A DNA stretch of 14,609 nt, taken from positions 1-14,609 of the forward strand of contig JAVBOJ010000047.1 in assembly GCA_031550755.1 (NCBI GenBank), given 5' to 3'. How positions within the stretch are numbered: the stretch's first letter is position 1; the number at the start of each line of letters is the position of its first letter. The position numbers and the translations under genes are program-made. Positions 1-6,365 of this stretch are shown here, piece after piece. Source of the stretch: JAVBOJ01 sp031550755. GTDB lineage: Bacteria; Bacillota; Clostridia; Oscillospirales; UBA929. Below the pieces are notes generated by a model that worked only from the letters and a program-made list of their open reading frames with translations, searched no databases and was not told the DNA's origin.

Positions 1-1
1 T

Positions 2-292
2 TATCCCGGACAACCCTACGGCTCGTCCGCCTATGCCGCCACAGCGGAGGATACGTCCGAGCCGATCGCGGCCATCGGCGAGGGCGGGATTTCCGGTTAT
101 GTGAAGCGGGACGATCTCATGGGCCCGCAGCCGAAAAACCCGGAGGAGGCGCTGGAGATGCAGAAACAATACCAAGAGGAGCTGCTCAATAACGGCGTCA
201 TCGAGCGCACAATTCCCCTGTATGACGAAACCGGAAAAACTGTCATCGGCGCATTCGCGGCCAGAGGCGCTTCGGATATTCCGAAAGAATAA
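2..292 (+). CDS. C-terminal part of an unrecognised, probably extracytoplasmic protein
   Basis: The reading frame is open from the left edge and ends in TAA at 290-292, so this is the last 96 residues of a gene that starts outside the window. A GTG at 101 could serve as an internal start, but the frame continues upstream with normal codon use and there is no clear Shine-Dalgarno sequence, so truncation by the window edge is the better reading. The visible part has a short SH3-like stretch ending in GYVKRDDL, then a charged helical segment (PKNPEEALEMQKQYQEEL), then a short beta-like segment (IPLYDETGKTVIGAF). Similar tails are found, from memory, in secreted or membrane-anchored clostridial proteins of varied type, but I cannot assign a family. 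A hairpin follows 20 bases after the stop. Its neighbour on the right is convergent. Confidence 0.6.
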   Translation, partial: YPGQPYGSSAYAATAEDTSEPIAAIGEGGISGYVKRDDLMGPQPKNPEEALEMQKQYQEELLNNGVIERTIPLYDETGKTVIGAFAARGASDIPKE

Positions 293-311
293 TGCGTTTG
301 CGCCGTGTAAT

Positions 312-343
312 CAGAGGGTTGGGGAAATCTCCCCAACCCTCTG
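312..343. repeat. 28-bp palindrome, copy 1 (within a longer inverted repeat)
   Basis: A perfect inverted repeat with arm CAGAGGGTTGGGGA, a four-base loop AATC and the matching arm TCCCCAACCCTCTG. The central 28 bases (314-341) are identical to 511-538. It lies 20 bases after the stop of the upstream gene and could act in 3'-end formation, but there is no T-run after it. Confidence 0.75.
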
Positions 344-401
344 CCTGTCGAAAAGGTTTCCTCCGGCCTCGGCATATGAGCCAAGGGGGGAGGAAAAGTG
401 T

Positions 402-429
402 GAAAAGGAGGGGTTTTCCCCTCCTTTTC
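402..429. repeat. Perfect 12-bp inverted repeat with TTTT loop
   Basis: Arm GAAAAGGAGGGG at 402-413, loop TTTT, arm CCCCTCCTTTTC at 418-429. The base of the stem is A-rich on one side and T-rich on the other, so it could act as a terminator hairpin in either direction. Confidence 0.7.
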
Positions 430-436
430 GCTTTGA

Positions 437-455
437 GTGCAGCTTTTTGCTGCAC
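437..455. repeat. Perfect 7-bp inverted repeat with T5 loop
   Basis: Arm GTGCAGC at 437-443, loop TTTTT, arm GCTGCAC at 449-455. It lies 7 bases after the preceding hairpin. No T-run follows, so a terminator role is weak. Confidence 0.6.
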
Positions 456-476
456 GGAGTCCCGCCGCAGCGACGT

Positions 477-511
477 CAGGCTGTCAAAAGTTTTTGCTTT
501 TTGACAGCCTG
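477..511. repeat. Perfect 13-bp inverted repeat
   Basis: Arm CAGGCTGTCAAAA at 477-489 and arm TTTTGACAGCCTG at 499-511, separated by nine T-rich bases. Its last base is the first base of the second 28-bp palindrome, so the two hairpins abut directly. Confidence 0.7.
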
Positions 512-538
512 AGGGTTGGGGAAATCTCCCCAACCCTC
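511..538. repeat. 28-bp palindrome, copy 2
   Basis: Identical base for base to 314-341: arm GAGGGTTGGGGA, loop AATC, arm TCCCCAACCCTC. The two copies enclose a 169-base segment containing three other hairpins, which gives the cluster the look of one bounded element. Confidence 0.75.
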
Positions 539-599
539 CGATTTGTCTGCGCATGATACCGGCGCGCCTAGGCTCCCACCCGTCCATAAAAGGCGGAGG

Positions 600-637
600 C
601 AAAAAACGGGCGGCGCGTCAAGGATGCCGCGCCCTAC
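600..637 (-). terminator. Possible terminator of the thioredoxin operon, made from a dispersed repeat
   Basis: On the minus strand, just after the fumarate hydratase beta stop (TGA at 643-641), the 27-base repeat 637-611 reads GTAGGGCGCG, ten variable bases, then CGCGCCG. The GGCGCG/CGCGCC arms can pair, and a run of six T (606-601) follows within about five bases of the stem. That fits a factor-independent terminator, though the stem is short. A second copy of the repeat is at 12742-12768. Confidence 0.5.
611..637 (-). repeat. 27-bp dispersed repeat, copy A
   Basis: On the minus strand: GTAGGGCGCG, then GCATCCTTGA, then CGCGCCG. The outer 17 bases are identical to copy B at 12742-12768, while the middle ten vary (4 of 10 the same), so the pairing arms GGCGCG/CGCGCC are kept and the loop has changed. 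Confidence 0.65.
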
Positions 638-640
638 TGT

Positions 641-1129
641 TCACGATCCGACGATCACCGGCATATCCTCAATTTCCAGCCGCTTGACCGATTCACAGCC
701 CAGCTCGGGGAAGGCGATTTCCTCCAGTTTGCGCACGCAGCCGGCGTACAGCGCGCCCGCGCCGCCGACGGCGCAGAGGTACACCGCGCCGTACCGCCGG
801 ATGGCGTCCACCACGGCCGGCGAGCGCTGCCCCTTGCCGATCATGCCCAAAAGCCCCAGCGCCAACAGGCGCGGGGTGTAGACATCCATCCGCCCCGAGG
901 TGGTCGGCCCGCAGGAGCCGATGACAAAGCCGGGCGGGGCGGGCGACGGCCCGGCGTAATAGAGTACGCTGCCGGCGAGGGGAAAGGGGAGCTCCGCCCC
1001 GGCGTCCAAAAGCTCGAATAGCTTGCGGTGAGCGGCGTCGCGGGCGGTATAGACCGTCCCGGAAAGCAGCAGGGGCTCGCCCGTGCGCAGCGCCGCCCCG
1101 GCCAGCTCGGAGACTGTCAGGCGTCTCAT
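641..1129 (-). CDS. Fumarate hydratase class I, beta subunit (iron-sulfur hydro-lyase C-terminal domain)
   Basis: The 162-residue protein matches the beta subunit of two-part class I fumarase/tartrate dehydratase, which with an alpha subunit carrying a [4Fe-4S] cluster interconverts fumarate and malate in the cytoplasm. Seen in the sequence: SGTVYTARDAAHRKL at 23-37, the substrate-binding-type motif GPTTSGRMD at 74-82, GKG at 98-100, GGAGAL at 122-127, and the family-typical end with ESVKRLEIEDMP. Length is normal for a stand-alone beta subunit. The start ATG overlaps the stop of the coiled-coil gene upstream (ATGA, 1129-1126), suggesting translational coupling. The alpha subunit, usually just upstream, is not here and must lie elsewhere if the enzyme works. 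L-tartrate dehydratase beta is an alternative the sequence alone cannot exclude, so no gene symbol is given. Confidence 0.88.
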   Translation of the reverse strand: MRRLTVSELAGAALRTGEPLLLSGTVYTARDAAHRKLFELLDAGAELPFPLAGSVLYYAGPSPAPPGFVIGSCGPTTSGRMDVYTPRLLALGLLGMIGKGQRSPAVVDAIRRYGAVYLCAVGGAGALYAGCVRKLEEIAFPELGCESVKRLEIEDMPVIVGS

Positions 1130-1857
1130 GGAGCGTCGGAAAATTCCGGCGCGGCGGAGAGCCGGTCGGAGCGCAGGGCGTCGATGCGGTGGGAAACGCC
1201 GTCAAACAGAGCGTTTGCCGACGAAAGCGCCGCCTTGGCCTTGTCCAGCTCACCCATGACGCCGGCGACGGTCTGCTCCGCGCCGCGGCGCACGCCGTCA
1301 TACCGGGTTTTGGTCTCGGTGAGCAGGGCGTCCAGCGCCTCGCGGGCGCGGTGGGCATTGGCCAACGCCTCTTTTTCGATGAGCTCGGCCTGTCGATAGG
1401 CGGCGGCCTCGATCTGATCCGCCTTGGTATGCGCCGCTTCATAGACCGACAGCTCGGCGGCCATGCGCTGGCGCTCGGTCTCGGCCGTCACCAGCCGCCG
1501 CTCCAGCTCCTCCAGCCGGGCGGCCGTGGCGGCGCGCTCGCGGTCGCGCAGGGTAATGGCCTCACCCATCTCCCGGCATTGCTTTTCCAGCTGGGAGGTC
1601 GTCTGCGCCAAATTGTCGCCCCTGGCGCGGGTGACCTCCAGCTCGGAGGCCAGCACGCCCAGTCCGCCCATTTTCTGCTCCAGCTCGGCCACCTGCCGGC
1701 GCGCGTCGTCGCGCTCGCGGCGCAGAAGCTCCGCGCCGGAACGATAGGCGTCGATCTCCTCTTTGTGTTCGCGCACAAGCGATTCGATATACCGCATGAC
1801 CTCATGCCGGTTAAAGCCGCCCATCACCGCGCCGCGAAATCCTTTTCCCTCGGCCAT
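1126..1857 (-). CDS. DivIVA-like coiled-coil protein
   Basis: A 243-residue protein whose N-terminus (MAEGKGFRGAVMGGFNRHEVMRYIESL) resembles the membrane-binding DivIVA/GpsB-type N-terminal region, with the GFNRHEVMRYIE stretch matching the usual G[FY]xxxEVDxFL pattern. Residues from about 25 to 210 are rich in E, R, K, Q and A with heptad character, predicting a long coiled coil. There are no membrane segments or catalytic motifs. DivIVA family members mark curved membrane or division sites and scaffold cell-division or wall-synthesis proteins; that role here is inferred from the family. I chose the ATG at 1857, with GAAGGG eight bases upstream and 25 bases after the thioredoxin stop. A longer frame starting at 1911 would overlap thioredoxin and adds a non-family N-terminus. 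The 3' end overlaps the fumarase beta start by four bases. Confidence 0.75.
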   Translation of the reverse strand: MAEGKGFRGAVMGGFNRHEVMRYIESLVREHKEEIDAYRSGAELLRRERDDARRQVAELEQKMGGLGVLASELEVTRARGDNLAQTTSQLEKQCREMGEAITLRDRERAATAARLEELERRLVTAETERQRMAAELSVYEAAHTKADQIEAAAYRQAELIEKEALANAHRAREALDALLTETKTRYDGVRRGAEQTVAGVMGELDKAKAALSSANALFDGVSHRIDALRSDRLSAAPEFSDAP

Positions 1858-1882
1858 CTCCAGTCCCTTCTTCCCGGTTTTC

Positions 1883-2206
1883 TTATAGATACGCGCTGAT
1901 CGATTCCACAATAGCGTCCAGCGGGCGCAGACCCACCAGACGCTCCACCTCCTGCCCGTCCTTGAACACGAGCAGGGTCGGGATGCTCAGCACACCGTAA
2001 GACGCGCCCAGCGCGCCGTGGTCGTCCACATTGATTTTGCCCACCGTGATTTTGCCGTCCAGCTTTTCGGCGAGCTGCTCCATAACAGGGGCCAGCATAC
2101 GGCAGGGGCCGCACCATTCGGCCCAAAAGTCCACCACCAGAACGCCCGGCGCGCGCAGAAGCTGCTCCAGGCTTTGCGGATCGAGGACGCGGATACGTTC
2201 GGACAT
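1883..2206 (-). CDS. trxA: Thioredoxin
   Basis: A 107-residue cytoplasmic thiol-disulfide oxidoreductase of normal thioredoxin length. The active site WCGPC is at 31-35, the conserved VVDFWAEW strand precedes it, and the cis-proline lies at P76 in SIPTLLVF. It would be reduced by thioredoxin reductase and pass electrons to ribonucleotide reductase, peroxiredoxins and other targets; the reductase gene is not in the window. The start has a strong AAGGAGG seven bases upstream. It is the first gene of a three-gene leftward unit with the DivIVA-like protein and fumarase beta, transcribed from the promoter at 2283-2256. Confidence 0.95.
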   Translation of the reverse strand: MSERIRVLDPQSLEQLLRAPGVLVVDFWAEWCGPCRMLAPVMEQLAEKLDGKITVGKINVDDHGALGASYGVLSIPTLLVFKDGQEVERLVGLRPLDAIVESISAYL

Positions 2207-2255
2207 AGAAAAACCTCCTTATAAACACGGGAAAATCTGTTAGTATGATTTCCTA

Positions 2256-2283
2256 ATTGTATCATATTTATCAAAAAAAGCAA
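2256..2283 (-). promoter_or_regulatory. Sigma-A-type promoter for the thioredoxin operon
   Basis: On the minus strand, TTGCTT (2283-2278), a 16-base AT-rich spacer, then TACAAT (2261-2256). It lies about 50 bases from the thioredoxin start and is back-to-back with the promoter at 2310-2338. Confidence 0.75.
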
Positions 2284-2309
2284 CTGTCGCAAAATAGGGC
2301 AGAAAGTCA

Positions 2310-2338
2310 TTTACAGTTGTGGAAAAGAATGCTATAAT
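2310..2338 (+). promoter_or_regulatory. Sigma-A-type promoter for the surface protease
   Basis: TTTACA at 2310-2315, a 17-base spacer and a perfect TATAAT at 2333-2338. The -35 box is 26 bases from the divergent thioredoxin -35 box, so a regulator bound between them could affect both genes. Confidence 0.8.
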
Positions 2339-2363
2339 AAATCGAATTCAACGGAGGTGTACG

Positions 2364-4511
2364 ATGAAAAAAAGACTTCTGACGCTGACCCTCGTCCTGG
2401 CGCTGGCGCTGACCTGGCTCCCGATGGGGCTCACCGCGGCCGCCGCGGGAACCGACTATACGCCCGTTGCGGACACTCTGAAGGATCTTGGACTGTTTTT
2501 GGGTACCAACACCGGCTATGAGTTGGGCCGCAACGCCACCCGCGCCGAAGCGGCCACCATGGTGGTGCGTCTGCTGGGCAAGGAAGCCGTCGCCAAGGCG
2601 GAGAACAACACCCATCCCTTTACCGACGTGCCGGTGTGGGCCAACCCGTATGTGGGCTACCTTTATCAGCACGGCATCACCAAGGGCACCTCCGATACCC
2701 GTTACAGCGCCGATTCTCCGGCCACGCCCACCCAGTACGCCACCTTCCTGCTGCGCGCGCTGGGCTACAGCGATGCCAACGGCGACTTTGCGTGGGACAA
2801 GGCCATGGCCAAAATGGCCGAGTTGGGCATCATCCCCAAGGCTGACGCCGACGCCTTCGGCAAAACCGCCGGCATTTCGCGCGGCGTTGTGGTGTCGCTG
2901 TCCCGCTCCGCCCTGCTGGCCAAGCCGAAAAACTCCTCCTATACCCTGCTGGGCCGCCTGTATTCCGCCGACAAGGTCTTCACCGCCGCCCAGTTTACCG
3001 CCGCCGCGAAGCGCGACGCCGCCATGGCCGCGCTGATGCCGATTTACGGCCTGACGCATCTTACGCCGTCGAACACGATCCTGAACTCGGAGCAGATGTA
3101 CGCGAAAGCGTCGCCCGCCGTGTTTTATATTGAGGTATATGAAAAGGGAGAAACCGAATATTACGGCACCGGCAGCGGCTTTTTCATCACCGCCGACGGG
3201 ATTGCCGTGACCAATTACCATGTCATCGAGGATGCCTACGCCGCCAAGATACATACCTCCGACGGCAAAACCTATGACGTGGACACCGTGCTGGGCTGCT
3301 CGGAGGATCTGGACGTCGCCATCCTCAAGATCAAGGGCAGCGGCTTTGCAACCCTCAAGCTGGCCGATCCCAACACCCTGCGCGTGGCGCAGCGGATTTA
3401 CTGCCTCGGAAGCCCGGGCGGCTTTGAGAGCACCATTTCCGAGGGGCTGGTGTCCAGCACCATCAAGAAACAGGCGCAGCTGGACGACCGCGAGCTGATT
3501 CAAATTTCGGCACCCATCGCCCCGGGCTCCAGCGGCGGTGCGCTGCTCAACGAATACGGCGATGTGGTCGGCATCACCTCGCTCGGATATACGTTGGGCA
3601 ACCTCAATTTTGCCATTCCGGTCACCGATCTGATGAAAGTCAAGCTGTTTGACCCGCCGCGCTCCTTGCAGCGCATCGCGGAGGAGGCCGCATGGCGGTA
3701 CTGGTTCGATTACGCGTATGACACCGAGAGCGAAACCGAGCCTAATGACACAGCCCCGGTGCAGCTCTTTGAATACGACGTCCTGTACACCGGCGCGCTG
3801 AAGGATACGACCGATATCGATCTGTATAAGATCGAAGCGAAAAAGCATGTGGATTATTTCGTCGCCTTCAGCACGGACGAGGCGCATATCAGCCATATCA
3901 GCCTGACGGTGGTGGATTTGGCCACCGGAAAGGTTCTGGCAAAATCCCACCGCGTGCCCAATCTGCCGTATCTCTATATCGAGGGGCATCTCAAGTCCGG
4001 CGGCAACTATGCGATCCGTGTCACCAACGACGCGGACGAGACCGTCAAATGGGCCAATGTGGCCTACGAGATGGCGGGAGACGTGTGGGATGTCCATACG
4101 GAGGAAACCGAGCCGTATGACTACCTCTCCACCGAGGAGGAACCCAATGACAGCCTCGAGACGGCCAATTTCCTCCCCCTGGGGCATACCATGTACGGTA
4201 CCATCGCCTCGGACAAGGACAAGGACTATTACCGCTTCTCCCTGGATTCCGGGATGAATACCTCTTTTATTTTGATGAGCACGGACGGCTACTCGTTGAA
4301 GGACAATATCCGGGCGGAAATTTACCGCGCCGACACCAACGAGCTCATCACCACAATCGGCGGTCTGACGCTGCAAAGTGTTGTCTTTCCCAAGGTGAGC
4401 CTCAGCGCCGGGGAATATTATGCCGTGGTCAGCCCCAAGAGCAGCATGACGACATGGCCCAACAGTTATGTGTTGTACGTCGGCAATCTGTACAGCTACT
4501 ATTCGGAGTAA
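2364..4511 (+). CDS. Secreted SLH-domain serine protease (HtrA-like, family S1C) with PPC-like C-terminal modules
   Basis: A 715-residue surface protein. Domains in order: signal peptide about 1-28 (MKKR, a long Leu/Ala-rich core, then TAAAAG); SLH-type repeats about 30-225, which bind secondary cell-wall polymer; a trypsin-like HtrA domain about 245-430; and two modules beginning with EPND at about 459 and 593, like bacterial pre-peptidase C-terminal (PPC) domains. The catalytic triad is visible: H286 in TNYHVIE, D317 in DLDVAILK and S390 in GSSGGAL, so it should be active. No PDZ domain is evident; the PPC-like modules occupy its place. It probably cleaves misfolded or exported proteins at the cell wall; substrate unknown. 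I chose the ATG at 2364, with GGAGGT five bases upstream and a proper signal peptide. The frame extends back to a GTG at 2319, but that would overlap the promoter. It is a single-gene unit with its own promoter and terminator. Confidence 0.88.
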   Translation: MKKRLLTLTLVLALALTWLPMGLTAAAAGTDYTPVADTLKDLGLFLGTNTGYELGRNATRAEAATMVVRLLGKEAVAKAENNTHPFTDVPVWANPYVGYLYQHGITKGTSDTRYSADSPATPTQYATFLLRALGYSDANGDFAWDKAMAKMAELGIIPKADADAFGKTAGISRGVVVSLSRSALLAKPKNSSYTLLGRLYSADKVFTAAQFTAAAKRDAAMAALMPIYGLTHLTPSNTILNSEQMYAKASPAVFYIEVYEKGETEYYGTGSGFFITADGIAVTNYHVIEDAYAAKIHTSDGKTYDVDTVLGCSEDLDVAILKIKGSGFATLKLADPNTLRVAQRIYCLGSPGGFESTISEGLVSSTIKKQAQLDDRELIQISAPIAPGSSGGALLNEYGDVVGITSLGYTLGNLNFAIPVTDLMKVKLFDPPRSLQRIAEEAAWRYWFDYAYDTESETEPNDTAPVQLFEYDVLYTGALKDTTDIDLYKIEAKKHVDYFVAFSTDEAHISHISLTVVDLATGKVLAKSHRVPNLPYLYIEGHLKSGGNYAIRVTNDADETVKWANVAYEMAGDVWDVHTEETEPYDYLSTEEEPNDSLETANFLPLGHTMYGTIASDKDKDYYRFSLDSGMNTSFILMSTDGYSLKDNIRAEIYRADTNELITTIGGLTLQSVVFPKVSLSAGEYYAVVSPKSSMTTWPNSYVLYVGNLYSYYSE

Positions 4512-4535
4512 AACCCAACGTCCGTACCTCAGTCG

Positions 4536-4571
4536 GGGGGGCGGCCTTGGGCCGCCCCCCGGTTTCATTTC
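4536..4571 (+). terminator. Factor-independent terminator of the surface protease
   Basis: Eleven-base stem GGGGGGCGGCC (4536-4546) with its complement at 4550-4560, loop TTG, then a modest T-rich tail (GGTTTCATTTC). It lies 24 bases after the stop codon. The tail is interrupted, so efficiency is uncertain. Confidence 0.75.
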
Positions 4572-4786
4572 TCACCGCTCCGACACCGCGATCTTCGTGT
4601 ACCGCCGGAGCGGGTACTCCCCGTCGTGCAGTGCGCCCGAGCAGCATTGTGTTGGGCGCGGCGGGTGTTTTGTTTGGGGTGGGGAATGCTGATTTGATGC
4701 GATATTACAGTACAAATATAGGCCATTTGCGCCAAAAATCAATCCCGGAATGCGCAATCACCGGCAAAGTAACCGGCAGCGCCCCA

Positions 4787-4815
4787 TTGACAAGAGGGCG
4801 GGGGTACACTACAAT
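4787..4815 (+). promoter_or_regulatory. Strong sigma-A promoter for the MATE exporter
   Basis: Consensus TTGACA at 4787-4792, a 17-base spacer and TACAAT at 4810-4815. Transcription should begin near 4822, giving a leader of about 60 bases that includes the hairpin at 4841-4865. Confidence 0.85.
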
Positions 4816-4840
4816 AAAAGAGATACATAACTCCGCGGCC

Positions 4841-4865
4841 GCCGCCGGGCGAGGGGCGGCTTTTT
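4841..4865 (+). terminator. Terminator-like hairpin in the exporter leader (possible attenuator)
   Basis: GCCGCC (4841-4846) can pair with GGCGGC (4855-4860) around an eight-base loop, and TTTTT (4861-4865) follows directly. It lies between the promoter and the ribosome binding site of the gene it would interrupt, as in attenuators. The stem is only six GC pairs and an alternative GCCGCC register exists at 4838-4843, which could allow two competing folds. Confidence 0.4.
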
Positions 4866-4869
4866 GTTT

Positions 4870-4876
4870 GGGGTGA
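4870..4876 (+). promoter_or_regulatory. Ribosome binding site deciding a TTG start
   Basis: GGGGTGA lies six bases before the TTG at 4883. An in-frame TGA occupies 4874-4876, inside this site, so the reading frame cannot start further upstream. Confidence 0.7.
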
Positions 4877-4882
4877 CCGGCT

Positions 4883-6214
4883 TTGTTCGACCGAAAAAGG
4901 CTTGTAGCGCTGTTTTGGCCTGTGTTTATAGAGCAGGCCGTCGCGGTATTTATCGGCATGTTGGCCACGATGATGGTCTCCGGCGTGGGGCCGGAGGCGG
5001 TCTCGGGCGTGGGACTTGTCACCTCGATCAACATGCTGGTCATGAACGCCTTCACCGCCGTTGCCACCGGCGTAACCGTCATTGTGGCGCAATGCATCGG
5101 CCGCAATCATCGCATCGAGGCCGGGCGCGCCGCCTCCCAATCCATCGTGCTGGTCGTGTATATCAGCATCGTGCTGGGTGCGCTGCTGGTGCTGTTCCGG
5201 CGGCCGATTCTGGAGGTGCTGTTTTACGGCTCGGAGGCCGCGGTTTTGGACAGCGCCGAGACGTATTTTTTCTGGTCCTCCGTCTCGCTGCCGTTTTTGG
5301 CCATTTTTTCCACCATTGCGGGCGTCATGCGCGCCGCCGGCAACGCGCGCACCCCGATGGTCGGCTCGATTTTGTCCAATTTGGGCTATTTGGCCGTCGC
5401 CGCGCCGTCGATTTACCTGTTGCATATCGGCGTAGCCGGCGCGGGGCTGGGGCTGTCCGCCTCGCGGATGGTGCCGGCGATTTTTCTCATGATTATGCTG
5501 CGGCGCGGGCGCGGCATCTATGTCCCCAAGCCGTCGCTCAAGCTGGATTTCAAGATTTTGCGCCCGGTCATGGGTATTGCCGTGCCCGCCGGGGTGGACT
5601 CGATCATCTTCAACGGCGGCAAGCTGCTCGTGCAGGTCTTTATGGCCGGCATGGGCACCGCCGTCCTCAGCGCCAACGCCATTGCCAGCTCCATGTCGGC
5701 CTTTTTAAACCTGCCCGGCGGCACGCTGCAAATCATTTCGGTCACCGTTGTGGGACAGCTGTTCGGCCGGGGGGATATCAAGGGCGCGCGCCGGTCGATG
5801 CTGCGGTTTACATGGGGCTGTATGGTGGTGGAAGCCGTGCTGGCCATCCTCCTGTGGTTGGTTCTGCCGCTGCTCATGCCGCTGTATACGCCCACGCCGG
5901 ACGCCGCCGCCATCACCTGGGACGTCCTGCTGCTGATTTTCATCTGCACACCGCTGTTTTGGGCCGGGTCGTTCATCCTGCCCAACGGTCTGCGCGCCGC
6001 CGGCAACGCCACCTTTACCATGTGGGTGTCCATCATCAGCATGATCGTGCTGCGGGTGGCGGGCGCGTGGTTTTTCGGGGTGTATCTCGGCTGGGGGCTG
6101 GTCGGCATCTGGCTGTCCATGGTGGCCGACTGGATCGGACGCGGCGTGTGCAGCCTGTGGAAAACCCTGCGGCTGGGGCGGGCGGACGGGACAGAAACCC
6201 CGGCGGAGAGTTAA
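4883..6214 (+). CDS. MATE family multidrug/cation efflux transporter
   Basis: A 443-residue inner-membrane protein with about twelve hydrophobic segments in two similar halves, the normal size for MATE proteins, which export organic cations or drugs in exchange for Na+ or H+. The N-terminal half reads as the clostridial branch: FDRKRLVALFWPVFIEQ, then MMVSGVGPEAVSGVGLVTSI and VIVAQCIGR. The second half shows the repeated pattern, with LNLPGGTLQIISVTVVGQLFGRGD near 275. The TTG start is supported because an in-frame stop lies nine bases upstream, the next ATG would remove half of the first membrane helix, and family members begin at this FDRKRL sequence. The gene has its own promoter, a structured leader and a strong terminator, so it seems to be transcribed alone. 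Substrate cannot be told from sequence. Confidence 0.92.
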   Translation: MFDRKRLVALFWPVFIEQAVAVFIGMLATMMVSGVGPEAVSGVGLVTSINMLVMNAFTAVATGVTVIVAQCIGRNHRIEAGRAASQSIVLVVYISIVLGALLVLFRRPILEVLFYGSEAAVLDSAETYFFWSSVSLPFLAIFSTIAGVMRAAGNARTPMVGSILSNLGYLAVAAPSIYLLHIGVAGAGLGLSASRMVPAIFLMIMLRRGRGIYVPKPSLKLDFKILRPVMGIAVPAGVDSIIFNGGKLLVQVFMAGMGTAVLSANAIASSMSAFLNLPGGTLQIISVTVVGQLFGRGDIKGARRSMLRFTWGCMVVEAVLAILLWLVLPLLMPLYTPTPDAAAITWDVLLLIFICTPLFWAGSFILPNGLRAAGNATFTMWVSIISMIVLRVAGAWFFGVYLGWGLVGIWLSMVADWIGRGVCSLWKTLRLGRADGTETPAES

Positions 6215-6221
6215 ACAAGAG

Positions 6222-6254
6222 AGCGGCACGGGGTTCCCGTGCCGCTTTTCTTTT
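6222..6254 (+). terminator. Factor-independent terminator of the MATE exporter
   Basis: Perfect 11-base stem AGCGGCACGGG (6222-6232) with CCCGTGCCGCT (6236-6246), loop GTT, then TTTTCTTTT. The stem starts eight bases after the stop. Twenty-one bases of it (6227-6247) recur exactly at 7921-7941, after the next gene. Confidence 0.9.
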
Positions 6255-6300
6255 GTAACTTTTTTGGTAATTTTGTACCGTTTCGTTTCCTTTTTGTTGC

Positions 6301-6329
6301 TTGCCCGGTCTCGATGTTGCCGGTATACT
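6301..6329 (+). promoter_or_regulatory. Sigma-A-type promoter for the glycan-binding surface protein
   Basis: TTGCCC at 6301-6306, a 17-base spacer and TATACT at 6324-6329. The gene start is 36 bases further on. Confidence 0.7.
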
Positions 6330-6365
6330 AAAAGTATGAAACGACATCCCTTGAGGAGCGAATAT

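Larger units (their letters stand above)
293..640. other. Convergent intergenic region with a hairpin cluster, no gene seen
   Basis: This 348-base gap lies between two genes that point at each other. It holds five perfect inverted repeats in a row: 312-343, 402-429, 437-455, 477-511 and 511-538. A further 27-base dispersed repeat lies at 611-637. Open frames crossing it lack ribosome binding sites and look like chance frames. Some hairpins may end transcription of the flanking genes, but only a few have a T-rich flank, so termination does not explain them all. Confidence 0.7.
4512..4882. other. Intergenic region: terminator, unexplained middle, promoter and structured leader
   Basis: The left part holds the protease terminator and the right part holds the exporter promoter and leader. 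The middle (about 4572-4786) has no frame with a credible ribosome binding site or codon pattern, and I recognise no RNA gene. It is GC-rich to about 4680 and then AT-richer (around 4690-4740). Confidence 0.6.

Noticed and set aside
314..538. Possible CRISPR array, from two identical 28-base sequences
   Set aside because: Only two copies, perfect palindromes, 169 bases apart, with no regular spacers and no cas gene.
2307..4568. A 753-codon open frame on the minus strand opposite the surface protease
   Set aside because: It mirrors the plus-strand gene, which has a signal peptide, a complete catalytic triad, a promoter and an RBS. Long antisense frames are expected from GC-rich codon use, and the translation matches no family I know.
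4567..4786. A small RNA or short gene in the gap before the MATE exporter
   Set aside because: No RBS with a plausible frame, no terminator for a separate transcript and no recognised RNA fold.
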